64,000 bases of DNA from Diaporthe sp. PMI_573 (GCA_021399435.1 JAJTUP010000044.1:186001-250000), one strand, 5' to 3'. Shown: positions 1 to 10,649, counted from the first letter of the stretch. The notes: generated by a model not told the origin, from the sequence alone. Made by a program: numbers and translations.

Positions 1-233
1 GACCAGCTTCCTATCGTCCTGCCATACAAACAACAACACCATGCATATTTGGTGCGATAGATAGAGTCAGATGCGCTACAATCGACTTCACATTGGTAAG
101 GTTTGAGTACAGATATAAAGGTGTGCCATAGCGATGTTCGCTTTATTTCACTGCATGAGGCTGTGGAATCCGTCCTACAGGATGTAGACGTGGTACCTGC
201 CGCCAAATTCCTTGCTCTAGATCTGGACCGCCC

Positions 234-1543
234 CTACTCTCCGGCACGCAAATTCGTCGAACTACACTTGGGAAATATCGCCAACGATGAACCAGTCAAA
301 TTCCTTGGCGTTCTCGCCCGATCACCAGTTAGACGAGGGGCCGGCCCGTCCTCCATTCCCACCATTGAGCCCGTTCCCGATGTTGGCGTCGTTGGCGGCA
401 TTGGCCACGGTAATAGGGATGGCGAGAAGACGCCACTGCTAGCAAGGCTGGCTCCGCCGATGCTAGCTGCGCTCGAGCGCTGGCTTATCCTACGATCCTT
501 GTTTTCCTGTGGAACTTTGCTACTGCGAAACCAGAGCGACCAGAAGGAGTGTGTGGACTGGCGATTAGGTGCCTCGGGTGGGTCGTGCTCACCACGTTTC
601 TCGTTGTTTATAGGTCCTTCGGCCAAAGGTGGAAGGCTGGCCCGGAGGATTGAGGTGGTCGAGCTAGACGCCGAGCTACAATCTGAATTTCGATCGATAG
701 TTGCTCCAAATGGACTGCCTGGTTGTTGGATGGCAGTTGGTGTCGACGCTAGAGAAAAGTGCATCCCAATGCTTGACTCTTTCTCTGCCATGTCTGGTGG
801 GGTAGAGATAGCAAGGCCCACTTGAAGAGCTGGGGGTAGATCTGGAGTTAGGTCCCCTGATGGACTTGCTGATTCCACGTCCCGAGTTGACCTGAATGAC
901 CAGCACATGAGATGGAGAATGGACTTGCGTGATGACGGCTTGACCACGGGAAGGGGCTGAGCAAACGTTTGATGGTAGTCCCAATCTGGCCGAATAACGT
1001 CATGATCGGTCCCCATAGCTGCAGCTCCGCTAATGAGGGACTCTCCCAAGGCGTCATCTGCCTGGTCGCTGGTACGCTGATGTCCCTTCAGTCCACTCAG
1101 AGGCGCGATGATAGGCACAAGTGCGCGGGAGCGTCGATATTTCCAAAGGAGGAAGATAACTAACCCAAGTATGATAAGTCCAACTTTGACAAATGTTAGT
1201 CAGGGGGGCTCTTAAGTTTCATTTGCTGACACATACCAATAACCCCAGCAGCTATTGCTCCTGCTCGTCCTAGAGGTGTTCCAGTATCGCCAGAATGCAG
1301 CTGCCCTGTCGGAACAGAATCCGTGACAGTCGCAGGCGGCGAGGTCAACGGCGACTGAACCGTGGTAGCTGGTGTCGTAGTATGTATTATTTCAGAGTTT
1401 GATCCTGATGATGCCGAAAGGACTGAGCCTGGTATATTCTGGGATGGGGCAACCGTAGCCGTAGGAGAAGGATGAGAAACGGCGACACCAGCAGTCGTAA
1501 TGGGTAGATTCTCCACTGTCTTCGTTGTTAAACATGGCCACAA
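234..1543 (-). CDS. Ser/Thr-rich single-pass membrane protein, N-terminus probably missing
   Basis: Two exons, 1543-1237 and 1183-234, joined across a 53-nt intron with a GTATGT donor and an AAAG acceptor. The join keeps frame (phase 1) and gives 418 residues. Exon 1 is a Ser/Thr/Pro-rich stretch typical of a glycosylated fungal surface region. The splice creates one hydrophobic segment at about residues 94-118 (core IVGLIILGLVIFLLW), followed at once by the basic stop-transfer KYRRSR. The remaining ~300 residues form a Ser/Pro-rich, low-complexity cytoplasmic tail. This is the stalk/membrane/tail layout of fungal wall-sensor or WSC-like proteins, but no ectodomain is visible and the ATG at 1543 is not followed by a signal peptide. 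An upstream exon beyond 1543 is likely missed or lost. The long plus-strand frame across this locus is a shadow. Confidence 0.6.
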
Positions 1544-1894
1544 TACTACATGTCACGGCCAGCGAGATGCAGCATGGGAGCTGGGTCTATTGGCGCTATC
1601 AACGAATATTCTAAGCTAAAGAGAAAGAAGGAAAAAGGGAGAGCGAAGCTCATGCGATCCTGAGCCTGCGTAAAAGTCTTGACGCAACTGTGGGGCTCAG
1701 GGTTAGGGCCTTGTGACGGCCAGGGTTTGCTTGACCGTGGCTGCCGTCACACTACACAGGTATTCGCCACGGGTGAATATCATGAGAAATCAGTTCGAAA
1801 CGGTCTTTTCTTCGTGATGATGTCTAGAGGCTAAGTTCTGGTGGTGGCCTTCAGGGCACGGAAGTGCCCTTATGGCGACCCCTTTTCCGGCTGA
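1544..1894. other. Intergenic, nothing recognised
   Basis: No supportable frame or RNA gene. It may include the missing 5' exon of the membrane-protein gene on the minus strand. Confidence 0.5.
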
Positions 1895-3317
1895 CTAAGC
1901 AGAAGGCAACGGCCAGCCGTCACTATCAAAGACCTCGATCTACACCGGTTCCAGGCCTTATCAGGCGACCAGGTGGTTAATCTCGTCAAAAGCGCGGTTA
2001 ACCATAACAAAGCCGTTTATAAAAAAGCGGCCCCAGACCTTGAGATACTTGATATCTCCTTCAACCTGTCTCTTACGTCGGACCACCTAGCCCGCATCGT
2101 CGAGCTAACGGCACTAGATGAACTTATTATCTGGAACAATCCGGGCATATCTAGAGAGGATGTCGCCAAGGTTGCAAATAGCCGCATTGCTAAGGTCACA
2201 ATCCGCGCCGACTTTCTAATGCCGCTCGAGACGCGAGCTAAGTCGAGCCATAAGACCAAAAGGAGCCTGGTCCCGTTTGACCCCCCGCCGCCTATTGTAT
2301 CGCTGATGCCGATAAAGATTCGCCAGGTCATGTGGATGATGCTCGGAACTATAGAAGTTAACCCTTCAGTTTCTCGACTGGATCTCACTGGCCAGTTGCA
2401 GATCCCCGAAGGCAAGCTAAGCCTCGAGGAACTTGACCTCGAAGCGCTGGCTGCACTACTACACCCTAATTTCCAACGTGACATATAACTACGGTATTAA
2501 TGATGACAACAGAGCACATGCCCAGCTTGTCGCTTTTCCGCATCACGACGCCTGGGTACCGCTCGCCGAGTTTTATACGTCTATAACGCGTTTCGAGGAG
2601 TTTATGGCGAACAAACCGTTTATCGATAATGGGTATCACATTTTAGGGGAACGTTGGCCGTTATCTTTTCCTGTGTTGATGGCCACAGGAAACGAACAGG
2701 TTAGTAGCCTCATGACGCCCGCTTCTACGCCCTTGCTTCTTTCCCTCCTCATCCCCCCCCCCGGCGTTTGCCCGGTATCCACGTGCGACGGACTGACTGA
2801 AACCAAACAGTCCGAGTTTGTTGTGTCCTCCCCCTTCCCGTTCGAGGCTTTCAGTCTCGCCACGAGGGAGACACTAGGAGGAGGTGATGAGAAGTCCCTG
2901 ACTACGCGCGGGCCATACCCCATCGTGCAAGGGGAGTACACGCTCGTGTTTCTGCGGGAGCCGGACCACGGCCGCCTACGGTTCGGGCTAGTGACGCGTA
3001 CCTCGGCGGGGCAGCTCGAGGTGCTTGATCCCGCCACCGCCGCCCACGAGGCGGGCGACGAGAAGGCGGCGCGGGTGTGGCAGTGCCATTTCGGCGCGCT
3101 GTCGCCGTGGACGGGGGAGGAAAATACGAAGAAAGGACAAGTTGAAAAGGAGGAGCAGGAGCAGTCGTATCGGTACCGCCGCAACACCATGCTGCTCGAT
3201 GACGCAGCCGTCGGAAAAATGCTGGCCGCTACCGCACAGCTCTCAGCACAGAGGGAAAAGGTTGAGGACAAGCTCTCGGAAGTGAGAGGCTGGCTCAGAA
3301 AGAAAAAGAGAGCGTGA
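1895..3317 (+). pseudogene. LRR-like fungal protein, frame-broken
   Basis: An open frame runs from 1895 to 2488, and the protein continues in another frame from about 2470 to 3317. The first part contains leucine-rich-repeat-like spacing (DLEILDISFN, LDELIIWNN, VSRLDLTGQL). The second part reads as a continuous domain (PHHDAWVPLAEFYTSI and onward) that ends in a basic coiled segment. A phase-0 intron at 2700-2810 (donor GTTAGT, acceptor AAACAG, CTGAC branch, poly-C inside) fits the second half. No intron of correct phase bridges 2470-2530, so an indel is more likely. No start codon is clear: the first plausible in-frame start is a GTG at 1973, and the frame stays open back to a stop at 1892. 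Probably a decayed gene; exact function not recognised. Confidence 0.45.
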
Positions 3318-3354
3318 AGACGAAGAGAGAAAAGAGAAAAGGGAAGAGCCTGAA

Positions 3355-3640
3355 GTGAAGCCCGGAGATGTGTGCGACTCTGTCCACATTTTCATGGCCC
3401 TTCGCCAGAGCCGATCCTGGACCGGGGCGATGTGGGCCTTTGCTTCCGCTACGCTCACCGCCGTCGTCATGAACGTCCCCATGATCGCTTGAGCCCTTAT
3501 CCTCTGGATACGGTTAACGGGTCCTGCTGCCTTGTACCTACACTCATGCATCCGGACGTTTGACGCGTAGTCCACCACCGGCACCACTATGGCCATAAAG
3601 AGCTGTCGGGGAACGGCAAGCCGCACCAACAAGACGGGCC
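3355..3640 (-). mobile_element. Tad-like LINE reverse transcriptase C-terminal scrap
   Basis: Minus-strand translation contains the post-RT region typical of fungal Tad1-clade LINE ORF2 proteins: LPRQLF-like VPRQLF, then VVDYASNVRMHECRYKAAG, then NRIQRIRAQAIMGTF, then a WRRAMKMW motif. About 95 residues survive. The RT catalytic YxDD, the endonuclease and the 3' tail are absent. It lies directly between the LRR-like remnant and the remnant at 3641, so it probably marks an insertion or recombination junction. Confidence 0.7.
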
Positions 3641-4054
3641 ACTCTGCCGAAGACTGCAAAACGGCCATCTGTCGTAATTGAGGTCGGCTGGTCTAGACTG
3701 ACGCTGGACAAAGTCTGCATCAACTACATCAAGAATAGACGTGGCCAGATCCGTTGTGTCATCTGCCTCAACATGGAATATATTGAGCCAAAAGACGAGC
3801 ATAAGTTTACCATGCCTACAAGCGAAGTTCTGGATGGCTGGCGGCTCTACGAGCAAGGACCCGGCCACAATCCTGTGCGCTTCATTGACTCTATCGATGC
3901 CCAACACTCTAAATGGACCAAGGTTAAACACGGGTGGGTAAAGGAGGAATGTGGTGTTGTCTTTATTTCAGATGAGGTTTATGCAATTAATGACAGGGAG
4001 AGAGGTTACCCGAGCCTGCCAAATATGACTGACGAAAGGCGACTTAAGCTTTAA
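3641..4054 (+). pseudogene. Fungal hypothetical protein C-terminal part (VVIEVGWS motif)
   Basis: One frame is open from about 3641 to the stop at 4054, 138 codons. It contains the signature VVIEVGWSRLTLDK followed by GQIRCVICLNMEYIEP. I associate this arrangement with a family of fungal hypothetical proteins that have a restriction-endonuclease-like (Uma2/PDDEXK-type) core; that link is from memory. No start codon precedes the motif and the sequence upstream belongs to the antisense LINE scrap, so the 5' half is missing. The 3' end looks natural. Function unassigned. Confidence 0.4.
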
Positions 4055-4392
4055 AAGAGAACGAAGCGACGTTTGGGTCGAGCACGGAAATCTAGACGCG
4101 CAAAATACTTCTTGAGGTTACTGCCCGGTATTTTTTGGGACTTACCACGCAGACAGCAAGACCCTGGCTATCATAAATTGCCTGAAGCAGCTTCATCGTT
4201 GGACTCCACCCACTCCTCCTCGATGTAATAACGCGGCCAACAAAGCCGATGCTCCGATTTTACTATTTATACAAAAATCGACGCCGCTATCTCCTATAGG
4301 AATATAGTAGGGCTAGCTAAATAGGGCGAAAAATCGACTCGCCCATATAACTTATCTCCCGGCGTGCATGCTCGATTCGGCCTCTGCCGATA
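4055..4392. other. Intergenic, nothing recognised
   Basis: AT-richer sequence with no coding signal, ending at the left terminal repeat of the MITE. Confidence 0.5.
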
Positions 4393-4590
4393 CCGTATTA
4401 ATTCACCAAATTCGTCCAACCCCCTGTCAGTGGCAGAAGCCAATTGAACTCTGTATTCAAAGGAAAAGTGGAGAGATCTGGTGGTTCAATGTGGCTGAAC
4501 GAAAACCCTAAACCATCCTTAGACTGTCACTAAGCTGTGTTAAGGAAGCGCGATGACAGGGGTTTGGGCGAATTTGGTGAATTAATGCGG
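4393..4590. mobile_element. 198-bp MITE with TA target-site duplication
   Basis: Terminal inverted repeats of about 32 bp at 4393-4424 and 4559-4590, beginning CCGTATTAATTCACCAAATT and differing at only a few positions. Each end is flanked by the dinucleotide TA (4391-4392 and 4591-4592). The interior has no coding capacity. Size, TIRs and TA duplication fit a non-autonomous Tc1/mariner (Pogo/Fot-like) element. No autonomous partner is in this window. Confidence 0.75.
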
Positions 4591-4592
4591 TA

Positions 4593-4977
4593 GTACGACC
4601 ACTTAGTTAGGGAAATCCAGCACTTATGCTGCGGCAATATTTCATAGCGTCAAAGACGTTTCGCAGGACAGGAGAGGCGATATTAGCGTGAAATTTAACC
4701 TGTGGAGAAGACCCTAAATTATGGCAAACAGCCAGGCACTCGAAAGTAGCGGCGTAGCCATCAGAAGCCCGCGTTTCAGAGGGAATAGCGCTCAGGGGCA
4801 TCGTACCGGGCCGCCGGGTGTAGGGCTTGGAAGGTGCAGCCAGGGTTAGCAACCACTGCAGATGGGTTGGATTTGGTGTAATCAGACTGTGGGAATAGCC
4901 TCTATTTGCCTACGTTGTTGAGATGTTTGAAGAATTGACTTTCATCAATCTCTAGGACCGTTACCAGGCAAGGGAGT
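4593..4977. other. Gap between MITE and copia remnant
   Basis: Nothing firm. It could contain the lost 3' end of the adjacent minus-strand copia, but no RNase H motif and no LTR is recognisable. Confidence 0.4.
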
Positions 4978-5606
4978 TCATCCTCTCTCTGCTCGTATCT
5001 CCTTGACCTCGAAATTATTACTACATTTACTAGCCCTCGGTCTGGTCCAGTACATCAGCGACCCTACAGCGCTCTGATAGTTTCTTCGAAGGCCTGGGTC
5101 GCATTCGTAGTCCAGTGGGGCCTTTTCAAGCTTGGTTGTTGTCGCCATAGGCGTGGCGTTGGCTGCGCCGCTGTCGAAGTTGAATTGTTGGAGGATCTTG
5201 TCGATATAGGCCTCCTGGTCAAGGGTGATCTTTCGATTTGGTCGGTCACGCTGAATACGGATTCCCAGGTAAAAACTGCATGGTCCAAGGTCTGACATGT
5301 GGAAACGCTGGTTGAGTGCTTCCTTGAGCTCCCTGATTCTCCCCTTGTCTTGGCTAATGATCAGAAGGTCATCCACGTAGATAGCAATATAGGTGCCATC
5401 CTTATAGTAGATGCCAGAGTCTGTGGCTAGTGGGAGGAAGCCCGTCGTTGAGAGGTGATCAGTAACGGTCTTATACCAGACCCGTGGTGCTTGCTTCAGT
5501 CCGTACAGCGCCTTCTTAAGCTTGCACACTCGTGAAGTTCCGTCTGAGAATTCCGGTGGTTGCTCGACGTATATCTCTTCGTCCACTGTGCCATAGAGAA
5601 AACGCT
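4978..5606 (-). pseudogene. copia reverse transcriptase C-terminal segment
   Basis: Continues the RT in the shifted frame: EEIYVEQPPEF, CKLKKALYGLKQAPR, the catalytic YVDDLLI, then YLGIRIQRDR and the AVGSLMYWTRP region. All are classical copia RT landmarks. It ends in foreign residues after SLMYWTRP, so the connection to RNase H is lost. Confidence 0.8.
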
Positions 5607-6817
5607 GTCTTCACATCCATTTGCTCGATTTCAAGGTCATGAGCAGCTGCAATTGCAAATAGGGCCTTGTAGCTCATTGGCTTAACCACTGATGCAAACG
5701 TCTCTAGGTAGTCCACTCCCTCTATTTGCTCGAAACCACGAACGACCCATCTAGCCTTGTAGCGGGTTATCTCTCCCTGTGGTCCCCTTTTCAGCTTGTA
5801 GACCCATTTGCCAGACAGGACATTTGCTGACGCTGGGGCGTCAACTAGGACCCAGGTCTCATTCTCGTTAAGAGAATCAGCTTCGTCCTTCATTGCTGCC
5901 CGCCACTTGTCCCAGTTGAAGCTTGCTCTTGCTTCTCTCAGGCTTCCTGGCTCTCGCTCTTCGGTGCTTAGTCTAGCCACCAAGGCAATCGCCGCTTCAG
6001 CAAGGAGAAGGTATTGCTCCCCTGGGTACAGGTGGCTTGGCTGTCTGTTACGCAATGGGTACCGCAGTTCTGGGTGACCAGGGATTTCCCGTGGCTGTGG
6101 CGTTATGGTCACATGACTCTCATTCGGAGGAGCTTCGGGGAATGTTCCGTCAGAGATCTTGGCACGCTTGGGTTGCGGATGCTGAGATGAAACGGTAGTT
6201 GTCTGAGGTTGTCTGAAGTGCCTGTGGTCCGGCTCTGGTTTCTCGGCACAGAGAGGAGAGGCACAAGGCGTCTTCAGAGACGTTTGTGTCCCAATTGATC
6301 GTGTGTCCCCCTTGGGTGCCCATTTAGTGAGTTTTTCTGGTGGGAAGTGGACATTTGTTGACCGAATAACTTTCCCACTAGGGTCTAGAAGCAGGTATGT
6401 GTGTAATCCCTCAAAGCCAAGTAGCTTACACTTTAGTGCACGCTCGTCTAGCTTCTTTCTCTTAGTGGAGGGAAGTAGGTACCATGCTTCTGTTCCGAGC
6501 ACACGAATATTAGAGACATTAGGCCGTTGCCCGTAGACAGCTTCAAATGGTGTCTTATCAAGTGCAGTGTGTGGGCTTCTGTTTCTCAGATGGTTGATTG
6601 CTTCCAGAACTACTGGCCAGTACTTCTTTGGGATTTCTCCACCGATCAGAGCTGGTAAAAGCTTAGGAAGGGGAGTTGAAACAGTCTGTAAAACAAAGAG
6701 GTTCCCAAAACGTTTAGCAATAAAAGTGTGGTTTTGCTTCTTGATATACCACCCGTCCAGTGATACTGTAAGCTCGGCTCCAGTGCGCAGTAGGTGGGTA
6801 ACAGCGAGGAGATTCAC
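5587..6817 (-). pseudogene. copia integrase/RT segment with integrase core deleted
   Basis: The frame starts in the protease/pre-integrase region (NLLAVTHLLRTGAEL), then jumps after FVLQTVSTPL straight to the end of the integrase core (PKKYWPVVLEAINHLRNRSP). The HHCC zinc finger and the first two acidic catalytic residues are therefore absent. It continues through a linker to the start of RT (WVLVDAPASANVLSGKWVYK, then FASVVKPMSYKALFAIAAA). At about 5605 a one-base change shifts the frame at the conserved DVKTAF position, and translation in this frame becomes nonsense. Confidence 0.75.
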
Positions 6818-6892
6818 GCCGAGATCCGGGACATAATAGACATCTCAGAGGCATATTTCCACTACTGTTCCTGCGCGTGTTTGGCACTTAAG

Positions 6893-7129
6893 TCAAACTG
6901 TACCACATCCTCGAATAGGTAGTTTAAACTCTCCTATGCCTGTCACAGTGCCTTCTAGTGGCCGGAAGTCCTCAAAGTCCTCTCTGCAGTGCCCCATTAT
7001 ATTTCCAGCCCCTGAATCCACACACCACTGGGTGCATAATAAGCACTCCTTGCCTATTGAGGCCATAAATGCCACTGATTGGCCATGAAAACTGAACTCC
7101 GTCTGGGCAAAGTTTACAGTCTCGACCAC
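6893..7129 (-). pseudogene. copia aspartic protease segment
   Basis: A 78-codon frame contains WCVDSGAGNIMG, matching the copia protease active site (usually DSGA/T). It is cut off from the gag and integrase frames by stops on either side. It sits immediately 3' of the zinc-knuckle region, as expected for a copia polyprotein. Confidence 0.65.
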
Positions 7130-7189
7130 TTGGTCTGCTTCGTAAGGCCTTAAGTCCTTAGAGCTCTCCCCTAACTTGTCGGTCCTCCT

Positions 7190-7741
7190 CCGCTTATTTG
7201 GTCGTCCAGGGCGCTTGTTTTTTCAAAGTTCAGGGTGTAGGTAGAAGCACGTCTCCTGATTATATCCAATTGACCGAAATCCCTTCTCTCTACAGTAGGA
7301 GCAAAAATCCATTTCAACCCATTGCTTGTTGGCACTTATTGTTGGCGGTCTCGCAATTAGCGCAGGTATTACTTCTAAGCGTAGTCGTCCTTCCTCGTTT
7401 TCGGCTTGCCGTAATGTATCTTGGAAGTTCGGAATAGTGGCTTCCTTTGTGTCTTGTCTCCCCCAGAAGCCGGTCTTCCAGGGGTTAAATTCATTTCCAA
7501 GTCCATTGACGAATTTCAGGACAATGTGCGAGTCAGGGAGTGCATATATTTTGTCGACTTTGATGAATTTATCTTGAATTCGGAGAATCTTGTACCCAAA
7601 TTCGCGAACCGACTGAAATTGGCTAACGTTAATGCCTTCCCAGTCTTAATAGGCCTTCTAAAGCGCCATCAGGCCATATATCTGGAACTCAAGTGCTGCT
7701 CGGTCAAATATTTTGACAATTGTGTCCTCAGCAGACATCAT
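7190..7741 (-). pseudogene. copia gag with degenerate zinc knuckle
   Basis: Starts with tandem ATGs at 7741 and 7738 (MMSAEDTIVKIFDRA), then breaks within about 40 codons. A second block reads KIYALPDSHIVLKFVNGLG and continues to a cysteine cluster, CSYCREKGF then a later Cys and His, which resembles the CCHC knuckle. Several stops and frame changes intervene, so no functional Gag can be made. Confidence 0.65.
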
Positions 7742-7754
7742 TTAACCAATACTT

Positions 7755-8018
7755 TCAGTCATTATTGTACGCATCATTTAAACCAGCTGTCGTTATTTCT
7801 CGATCTAGTTCCTCAGTAGGTGGTCTGGAACATCCTCGCGAGTGGACCTCGACACCGCCAACGTGAAAAACCGCCAGATCATTTCCGCCGCCACCGAAGT
7901 CGCCGGCTCCGGCACCGACGCCAGCCCAGGCTCCGGCACCGACGCCAGCCCAGGCTCGGGCAAATCGAAAGACGCGACCCTGGCTGCCCTCCTGGCAGAG
8001 AGCGAATCGGCAGGATCG
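7755..8018 (-). other. GC-rich segment with 24-bp duplication, no assigned product
   Basis: The minus frame that encodes importin-alpha armadillo repeats upstream continues here as an Ala/Gly-rich tail that does not match importin. A perfect 24-bp tandem duplication at 7905-7952 (start GGCTCCGGCACCGACGCC) lies inside. It probably marks a junction between the importin fragment and unrelated DNA. Confidence 0.4.
7905..7952. repeat. Tandem duplication, 24-bp unit x2
   Basis: Two adjacent identical 24-bp units, followed by the first bases of a third. Confidence 0.8.
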
Positions 8019-8401
8019 TCCGAGGACATAGTCGCGGCATTGTGGGCTGTCACCAGCAATGTTTCCCAGGGCCCAAACAGCCTGCTCGCGGACATCAGGT
8101 TCTGGGCTGGCGAGGAGCTCGACAAAGATGGGGACGGCGCCGGCCTCGATAACGACCTGGGTCTGTGCAGCGCTGCTATAGGCGATGTTGGTGAGGGCCC
8201 ACGCAGCCTCGAACTGCACGAGGGTGTGAGGTGATCGGAGGAATTTGACGAAACGGCTGACGACACCGGTCTTGATGACCTCCTCGATAGGGGAGTTGCG
8301 CTCCTTATACAAGAGCTCTCGGATCTAGTTGGTAGCCTGGATCTGCAGATTGATCTGGTCTGAAAAGACATCCTGCACCTTGTGAGGGAGATCCTCGTTT
8401 A
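8019..8401 (-). pseudogene. Importin-alpha (karyopherin alpha) fragment
   Basis: Minus-strand frame of about 128 codons. It begins after a splice-acceptor-like AATAG at 8402, reads LPHKVQDVFSDQINLQIQATN, then an in-frame TAG, then the armadillo region: [82 protein letters not shown]. This matches the end of the N-terminal part and ARM repeats 1-3 of fungal Srp1/Kap60 importin-alpha. It stops at the end of an ARM repeat and cannot make a receptor. The retained intron boundary shows that it came from genomic DNA, not a processed mRNA. Confidence 0.85.
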
Positions 8402-8761
8402 ACTATTGTGGGTTAGCATACTGGTCATTCTAGAAAAGTCGTGTACGAGAGGTTAGGAAGGGAATGTAATAATGATATATTAATGCAGATAGGCTAGAGG
8501 TACCGAATGGTGATGCTGAAAAGCGTGGGAGACACATGCTTACCGTTAGTTCTAACCCTAAAAGCTAGAATTTCTCTAAAAGTATTCTATTCCTTAATCT
8601 TTGATTCTTAATATTTCGCAATACCTAAATGAAAGCCGCCCTATACTTGAAGACTTAAAATTCCCTCCTAAAGTAAATGCCATAGTTTCACAAAGGTTAA
8701 AGCATCTAATTTTCCTTACGCTGTGTCACCCCGGGATGATCGCAAGTGCGAACAGTACATG
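8402..8761. other. AT-rich intergenic stretch
   Basis: Nothing recognised apart from a possible remnant of an importin-alpha intron at its left edge. Confidence 0.4.
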
Positions 8762-9560
8762 TTAGATTATAAGATGTCGAGGCTCGTTCAGCTTTGCGAG
8801 AAAGGCCGAGACAAAAGGTCCGGCATTATCACTGATCCAGGTCGTCGGCAATCCTAGGAAACGGTACAAATAGCGATAGTATCTCGTGGCCAGTGTCTCC
8901 GCTGTATCGGTCTTCTTCCCCGGAAGTGTGGCCAGGAGTCTGCTTAGCTTGCAAACAAAACCCCATACGTAATCGTACCCAAACCGGTCCTTGGGCATTG
9001 TTTTGCCGTCAACGACAACATGTTCCCAGACTTCTCCCGGTACTGGCAGTGGGTGAAGAAGCCCTGGTGTCTTGTCTCGCGGGATCTTATTTCGCCGGCA
9101 CTCATGACAGTTGCGGATATACTTGCGTACTGACTGCTTCAGTTGTGGCCAGTAGTATTCTCGTTCCAGCATTTTAATAACCTTATTCTGGCCTGGGTGT
9201 GCAAAGATCTTCGGGACATGGGCTTCTCGAATCAGGGCTGTCTGTAGATAGATACGGCTGTCGGCTGTCGTTTCTGGTACCCAAAGACGTTTGTCCTTCA
9301 GGCCGAGTCCCTGCGATTGGTTCTCTCGCTTGATCAGGTCGACTAGGTCATAGGTATGTCAATACCTGGAAGGAATTCGCAGACAAAATGTTGAAAACAC
9401 CCGATCTCAAGCTCTCGAGCAAAGAGGTATGGGCGAGGCAAGAGAGGGGGCTGCGATTATGGTTTCAAAAGTAGTCTGGGTCGCACAGAAACTGTAGGAT
9501 CTAGCCTGGGTGAGATCTTTGTTGAGGAGGCCTTGGCGCCTTGTTTTGCTTGAAGCATGT
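8762..9560 (-). mobile_element. Ty3/gypsy integrase fragment
   Basis: The best-preserved frame (about 9363 down to 8762) reads VDLIKRENQ, then FAHPGQNKVIKMLEREYYWP, then CHECRRNK. This is the H2C2 zinc finger of a gypsy integrase. It is followed by the core-domain motifs WEHVVVDGKTMPKD and TWISDNAGPFVSAFLAKL. 9364-9560 carries frame-broken upstream sequence resembling the RNase H/integrase linker. The element is cut after the second acidic residue region; no LTRs are seen. Confidence 0.75.
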
Positions 9561-9753
9561 GTGACGGTTCAAACCTTCAACAATTTGTACGAAGAGTCTG
9601 ATTTGTTCGGAGACGTGGAGATCTTCGAGGGAAAGATAATATCACTAGCGAGTTGCGATGTGGTTTGGTTCACGGTCATATCTCAATGAGGTCGTCAGGT
9701 TCGCTTTGCACGACAATGCCATACCAGACCACTTGCTCCTCCACCCTCGTGAG

Positions 9754-10611
9754 CTACCATGTACAGCCAAGGCTGTCCCGAATCTCCTGAATAGCCCGCA
9801 TGTCGCATTCCGCTGATGATCGATCATATTGACGTCCAAACCCATTAATAGGCCCCTTCCACCCAGTGACTAATCCACCCTTGGTGAGACTGTTGCCTAA
9901 TGGGGCGCACGAGTCAAGGTCGATCAAAACAGCCTGTCCTGTATTGTCGAACATAATGTTTGACGGGCTGATATCGTTGTGCGCCAAGCCTATCGAGTGT
10001 AGGTGCTTCGCTGCTGCTTCAATCTGATCCATACAGTCGACGCGCTGCTGAGGAGTAAACTCTTCTTGTGTCTCACGCTGAAGATAATCATACAATGACT
10101 CGCTATATCTCCTTAGTGCCAGGCGCACAATCCGGCCGTCTTCCACGACACAACCGAGATAGCTGTCTAGGTTGCGATGAGGATGAAGTCGTATTTTCTC
10201 GTGGACCCTTGCCTCGTTGAGGAGTCGCACAGCTAGTTCGTCGCTGTAGTCTCGGTAGTGACTCGGCCGCGGCGCCTTAAGGTATACGGCATTGTCGACT
10301 GCCTGGTGCAGTGGATACTCGGTAAGCTCCTCGTGGAGGAAGACAGGGTATATATTCTCCTTGGGAACTGGTCGGAGGAGTTTGACTAGTTCATCGAATC
10401 CGGACAAGTCCTCTTGCACGCCGTCATGAGGCCAGTCTTTGCGGCACTCTTCCCGGGGAAGCCTGCCGTACCAAGCATCGTATCCTTCGTATACCTCAAA
10501 GCTCAAGTAGCCACCGGTCTTCCAGTCGAATGTCTGAGGATCCTGGCCCTCTTCCAGGACATGAAGAGTTTGAATAGTGATCGAGCGCTGTGACATCTGG
10601 TTTAGCGCCAT
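9754..10611 (-). CDS. Fungal protein-kinase-like protein
   Basis: A single uninterrupted 285-codon frame. The C-terminal half is a protein-kinase C-lobe: VRLALRRYSESLYDYLQ, then the catalytic loop HNDISPSNIM (Asp and Asn present), then VLIDLDSCAPLG in place of DFG, followed by KGGLVTGWKGP. The N-lobe is divergent, with no clear glycine loop or VAIK lysine, as is usual for this fungal-specific kinase-like expansion. It starts at ATG 10611 and ends at 9754. The gene lies 3' of, and in the same orientation as, a membrane-protein gene. Whether it phosphorylates anything is uncertain. Confidence 0.65.
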   Translation of the reverse strand: MALNQMSQRSITIQTLHVLEEGQDPQTFDWKTGGYLSFEVYEGYDAWYGRLPREECRKDWPHDGVQEDLSGFDELVKLLRPVPKENIYPVFLHEELTEYPLHQAVDNAVYLKAPRPSHYRDYSDELAVRLLNEARVHEKIRLHPHRNLDSYLGCVVEDGRIVRLALRRYSESLYDYLQRETQEEFTPQQRVDCMDQIEAAAKHLHSIGLAHNDISPSNIMFDNTGQAVLIDLDSCAPLGNSLTKGGLVTGWKGPINGFGRQYDRSSAECDMRAIQEIRDSLGCTW

Positions 10612-10649
10612 TGCGGCGATAGCATGGGCGGGGTTGTGTGGTCCTTTCC

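Larger units (their letters stand above)
4978..7741 (-). mobile_element. Decayed Ty1/copia retrotransposon
   Basis: On the minus strand the order is gag (start codon about 7741), zinc knuckle (about 7290), aspartic protease (about 7010), a joined remnant of integrase, and reverse transcriptase (6000-4978). This PR-IN-RT order is diagnostic of copia. The RT contains the YVDDLLI active site. The RNase H domain and both LTRs are not visible, the integrase catalytic core has been deleted, and frames are broken in gag, after the protease and in RT. Unrelated in LTR terms to the copia at 57 kb as far as can be seen. Confidence 0.85.

Noticed and set aside
103..825. Plus-strand frame of 240 codons
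   Set aside because: Fully antisense to the spliced membrane-protein gene, which has a clean intron and transmembrane segment; composition is that of a shadow.
2636..3271. Minus-strand frame of 211 codons
   Set aside because: Antisense to the LRR-like remnant; Ser-rich shadow composition.
7842..8234. Plus-strand frame rich in Gly/Ser/Pro
   Set aside because: Reverse of the importin-alpha fragment and the 24-bp duplication.
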